Assembly: GCF_018143015.1 (NCBI RefSeq)
Contig: NC_054747.1
Coordinates: 1,673,736 to 1,737,735, forward strand
Direction of reading: 5' to 3'
Source: Lytechinus variegatus
Taxonomy: Eukaryota; Echinodermata; Echinoidea; Temnopleuroida; Toxopneustidae
Length of the DNA stretch: 64,000 nt
Shown: positions 60,636 to 64,000 of the stretch, piece after piece
How the letters are laid out: every line of letters begins with the position of its first letter
How positions within the stretch are numbered: the first letter of the stretch is position 1
Made by a program: the position numbers and the translations under genes
The notes under the pieces: model-generated
The model's database searches: none
Told to the model about the DNA's origin: nothing
The model's input: only the letters and a program-made list of their open reading frames with translations

Positions 60636-61133
60636 TTAAAAAACAGGTAATTGATGTTTTACTCTGGAAGTGTAAATCATTTGCCGTATCACTATCAATA
60701 AACAATTTAATGCATGATTACTTGAACCTCTTAAGCCAAATAATTTTTCTTTATTAGAGAAAAATATTCTATTTCCAGTTTTAAGAAATATCCATTGTTC
60801 AAACTTGTCCCATATATGTTTAATACATGTACATTCACAAAGTAGATGAGTGACTGTTTCACGGTGTACATTACAAAAAGTACATTCTTTTTGTTGAGCT
60901 AAATTAATTTTAAACAATATTTCATTTGTATATAAAATGCGTTGCATTATTTTGAACTGAAACCAACGTAAATTCACATCGGTAGTACAACTGAATCCAA
61001 TAGAGCAATACGACTGCCATTGCTTGTCATTCATATCGAATATACACTTCCACTTAAGAAAGCTTTTACATTCCACTTTTCTTTTCTTTTTAAGAATCGT
61101 ATAGATGTGTGAACAACCTTTATCATATTTCAT
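60636..61133 (-). pseudogene. Tx1/L1-like non-LTR retrotransposon C-terminus
   Basis: A 165-codon minus-strand frame reads LRWFQFKIMQRILYTNEILFKI, CTFCNVHRETVTHLLCECTCI, IWDKFEQWIF. This is the conserved tail (hRILxTN...CxFC...ETxxHLxxxC...W) after RT in Tx1/L1-type elements. RT itself is absent upstream, so it is a 5'-truncated fragment. The AT-rich DNA to 60.24 kb may be its 3' UTR. Confidence 0.7.
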
Positions 61134-61463
61134 AACAAGTGCTATTGTATCAGGGATAATAGGTTCTTGGAACTTGCTAAAGTGTGTGCCATTGCTAAAA
61201 CCGTCTCTTATAGCATCACATAATCCACGGTAAAAAAGAAAATTTATTTGAACATTGTATGTTCAATGTTTATGTTCAATGTTTATATCTGGTATTAAGT
61301 ATTTATTACATCATGTATTTTATAATATCATATATATTAAGTTTCCAGATTTTTGTTAAAGGTGGCAGTGCTAATAAAACTTTCCCTTTCTTGTTGCCTC
61401 ATTATTTATTTATAAATCATATACACTCTTTTTTTATTCAACTGTTTCCGAGATTTTATCATT

Positions 61464-61892
61464 ATATTGTGAGAAGAAATACTACACGATATACCAGATA
61501 TTGCCATATTCTCAACTTTTAATTTCCGTTCGGGAATTGTTACCCAAATATTTCACATACTTGTGTATCACAGTAATATCAAACATTAATTAATACACCA
61601 ATACTTCACAAACATGTGTATCGCAGTAATATCAATAAATGTCAATGCCTGCAGAGGAAGGAGAGAGTAAGGCTAAGAATTAACCACATAGGGGGAACCG
61701 GGTCACGAGTCACGTGACCAGCTGGGAGGATGGTGGCTCCACCCAGTGTCCCAGTTGCCTGGGACGGGGATCCCCCTACGAAATATCCGATAATCTTGGC
61801 CTTTCCCCGCCATTGGCTCACAGAGCTCTTGGTCATTCCATCCCCTGCATGCTTCGAGAAATGATAATGAAATTGCCAAGTACTAAAAAACA
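61464..61892 (+). repeat. 429-bp direct repeat, left copy
   Basis: Matches 63555-63983 at a constant offset of 2091 bp with no difference seen by eye. An 83-85-codon minus-strand frame inside both copies has no known match. Confidence 0.9.
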
Positions 61893-61904
61893 ACCAAGAT
61901 GCAT

Positions 61905-62995
61905 GTCGTTTACAGGTTACAACGTCCTGTTAATAACAACCCCAACCATCCAGCCAAATATTTAACAACCCCAACCAGCCATCCATTTCTTTACAAAACC
62001 ATATATCAGCCTATGAAGATACATAAATGAATCTTACTAAGCAACAAGACATGCAAACATTTTTAGCCACTCCGTGGACAACTGAAAGTCCAAACTTCCT
62101 CTAGAGTATAACCACGAGGCAATAACTTTTTACCAACCATCTGTTGGCCTAAAGTCTTGTTGATAACAACCCCAACCATCCAGCCAATATTTAACAACCC
62201 CAACCAGCCAACCAAAATATGTGTATACAACCAAGGAGTTACTCCTAGGTACAACCCCAACCAGCCATCCATTTCTTTACAAAACCATAAAATCAGCCTA
62301 TGAAGATACATAAATGAATCTTACTAATCAACAAGACATGCAAACTCATTTAGCCACCCCATTGACAACTGAAAGTCCAAACTTCCTCTCGAGTATAACC
62401 ATGAGGTAATAGCTTTGTACCAACCATCTGTTGGCCAATAGTCTTGTTAATAACAGCCCCAGCCATCCAGCCAAATACTTAACAACCCCAACCAGCCAAC
62501 CAAAATAATATGTGTACAACCCCAACCAGCCATCCAATTCTATACCAAACCATAACATCAGCCTATGAAGATACATAAATGAATCTTACTAAGCAACAAG
62601 ACATGCAAACTAATTTAGCCACCCCATGGACAACTGAAAGTCCAAACTTCATCTAAAGTATAACCACGAGGTAATAGCTTTGTACCAACCACCTGTTGGC
62701 CTAAAGTCTTGTTGATAACAACCCCAACCATCCAGCCAAATATTTAACAACCCCAACCAGCCAACCAAAATATGTATACAACCAAGGAGTTACTCCTTGG
62801 TACAACCCCAACCAGCCATCCACTTCTTTACAAAACCATAAAATCAGCCTATGAAGATACATAAATGAATCTTACTAAGCAACAAGACATGCAAACTCAT
62901 TTAGCCACCCCATTGACAACTGAAAGTCCAAACTTCCTCTAGAGTATAACCATGAGGTAATAGCTTTGTACCAACCATCTGTTGGCCAATAGTCA
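61905..62995. repeat. Tandem repeat, unit about 265-287 bp, roughly four copies
   Basis: GCCTATGAAGATACATAAAT recurs at about 62009, 62296, 62561 and 62847. Units contain CAACCCCAACCAGCCATCC, GACAACTGAAAGTCCAAAC and CCAACCATCTGTTGG. Confidence 0.9.
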
Positions 62996-63554
62996 CGGTT
63001 TTCAACCAATTACATGTGTTATGTGTCATAGTAATCATGTTTTACCATTCCCGCACAGTGAATGCTAATTATTCATTCATGCTACCCATTTGTGCCCCAT
63101 CTCGCATGTTATACTGATAAGATATATATATATTTTTTTTTTTTTCTCTCTCTCTTTTTCTTTTTTCAACCCTTGGGCTAAAAGAAAATCCGCTGATTAA
63201 ATATATCGACGGAATCCGTAAATGCACCTTAAGGAACATCAATACAGAGGAATGAGGGGTGGGAGGTGGGAAAATGTCTTTCCCGGACGGAAATTAGAAA
63301 GTGAATGACTCGATTTCATCCGCGCTGATCGCGCATTCAGAGCATTGGCGCATTTCGGATGTGTAAAATTACCGCGCACGCTTTAATGTGATACAATCCT
63401 TCCGGGTGCGCGTTTTGACCGACTTCCCCCAACAGAAGTACACGTGAACTTGACCTCCTTCTGAAGGGCAGTGAACTGGTTCATAGTCAATATTTGTTTA
63501 CATACTAAAACTTGTATTCTCTCCCAATAGAATTTATTCGATAATCGAATAAAC
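62996..63554. other. Non-coding spacer between array and right direct repeat
   Basis: No gene seen. Includes TA and T/TC runs at 63118-63168. Confidence 0.4.
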
Positions 63555-63983
63555 ATATTGTGAGAAGAAATACTACACGATATACCAGATATTGCCATAT
63601 TCTCAACTTTTAATTTCCGTTCGGGAATTGTTACCCAAATATTTCACATACTTGTGTATCACAGTAATATCAAACATTAATTAATACACCAATACTTCAC
63701 AAACATGTGTATCGCAGTAATATCAATAAATGTCAATGCCTGCAGAGGAAGGAGAGAGTAAGGCTAAGAATTAACCACATAGGGGGAACCGGGTCACGAG
63801 TCACGTGACCAGCTGGGAGGATGGTGGCTCCACCCAGTGTCCCAGTTGCCTGGGACGGGGATCCCCCTACGAAATATCCGATAATCTTGGCCTTTCCCCG
63901 CCATTGGCTCACAGAGCTCTTGGTCATTCCATCCCCTGCATGCTTCGAGAAATGATAATGAAATTGCCAAGTACTAAAAAACA
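63555..63983 (+). repeat. 429-bp direct repeat, right copy
   Basis: Copy of 61464-61892. The pair encloses 1.66 kb with a tandem array. The repeat could begin TG and end CA like an LTR, but no target duplication, primer site or polypurine tract is evident. Confidence 0.9.
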
Positions 63984-64000
63984 CCCCCAAAACAAATGCC

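Noticed and set aside
61464..63983. Classical LTR retrotransposon
   Set aside because: No coding region, primer-binding site, polypurine tract or target duplication was seen between or around the repeats.

Overview
The window is 64 kb of AT-rich, intron-containing animal DNA. It is crowded with SINEs, foldback/MITE elements, non-LTR remnants and Penelope-like elements. The gene content (V-type Ig receptor with death domains, Frizzled-CRD protein, IFI44-like GTPase) together with inverted-repeat elements built from 15-bp tandem repeats points to a marine invertebrate deuterostome. An echinoderm, probably a sea urchin, is my best guess; that assignment is inference from content only.

Layout. 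0.7-2.3 kb: two minus-strand exons of a protein with a Frizzled-type cysteine-rich domain, a Thr-rich stalk and an FN3-like domain, with a SINE in the intron. 2.4-11.7 kb: gene-poor, with microsatellites, a TTAA-flanked piggyBac-type MITE and tRNA-derived pieces. 11.7-18.1 kb: an 8-exon plus-strand gene for a signal peptide, V-type Ig, C-type Ig, one transmembrane helix and two death domains. Every splice junction is in phase, but one missing base breaks the second Ig domain. 19.5-29.3 kb: degraded L2/CR1-like retrotransposons, palindromic MITEs, and a hAT-like inverted-repeat element with a 1-kb polypyrimidine core. 29.4-40.2 kb: a giant foldback element about 10.8 kb across. Its terminal arms carry 9-10 copies of a short repeat and its inner arms a repeat of about 48 bp; a complete, apparently young Penelope-like element with an open 883-codon ORF, terminal direct repeats (pLTRs) and hammerhead-like motifs is inserted in one arm. 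41.0-42.3 kb: a second Ig receptor (V plus C-type Ig) cut off by a 500-N assembly gap. 42.8-49.9 kb: repeats and non-LTR tails. 49.9-59.4 kb: at least five minus-strand exons of an IFI44-like GTPase, whose introns hold a second Penelope remnant, a 15-bp-repeat foldback and palindromic MITEs. 60-64 kb: a Tx1/L1-like tail, tRNA-derived SINE, and a pair of near-identical 429-bp direct repeats around a 265-287-bp tandem array.

The host genes form a plausible recognition/defence neighbourhood: two tandem Ig receptors, at least one with two cytoplasmic death domains, next to an interferon-induced-type GTPase. The sequence shows proximity and paralogy but not a shared pathway. The remaining DNA is dominated by mobile elements, several nested in one another.
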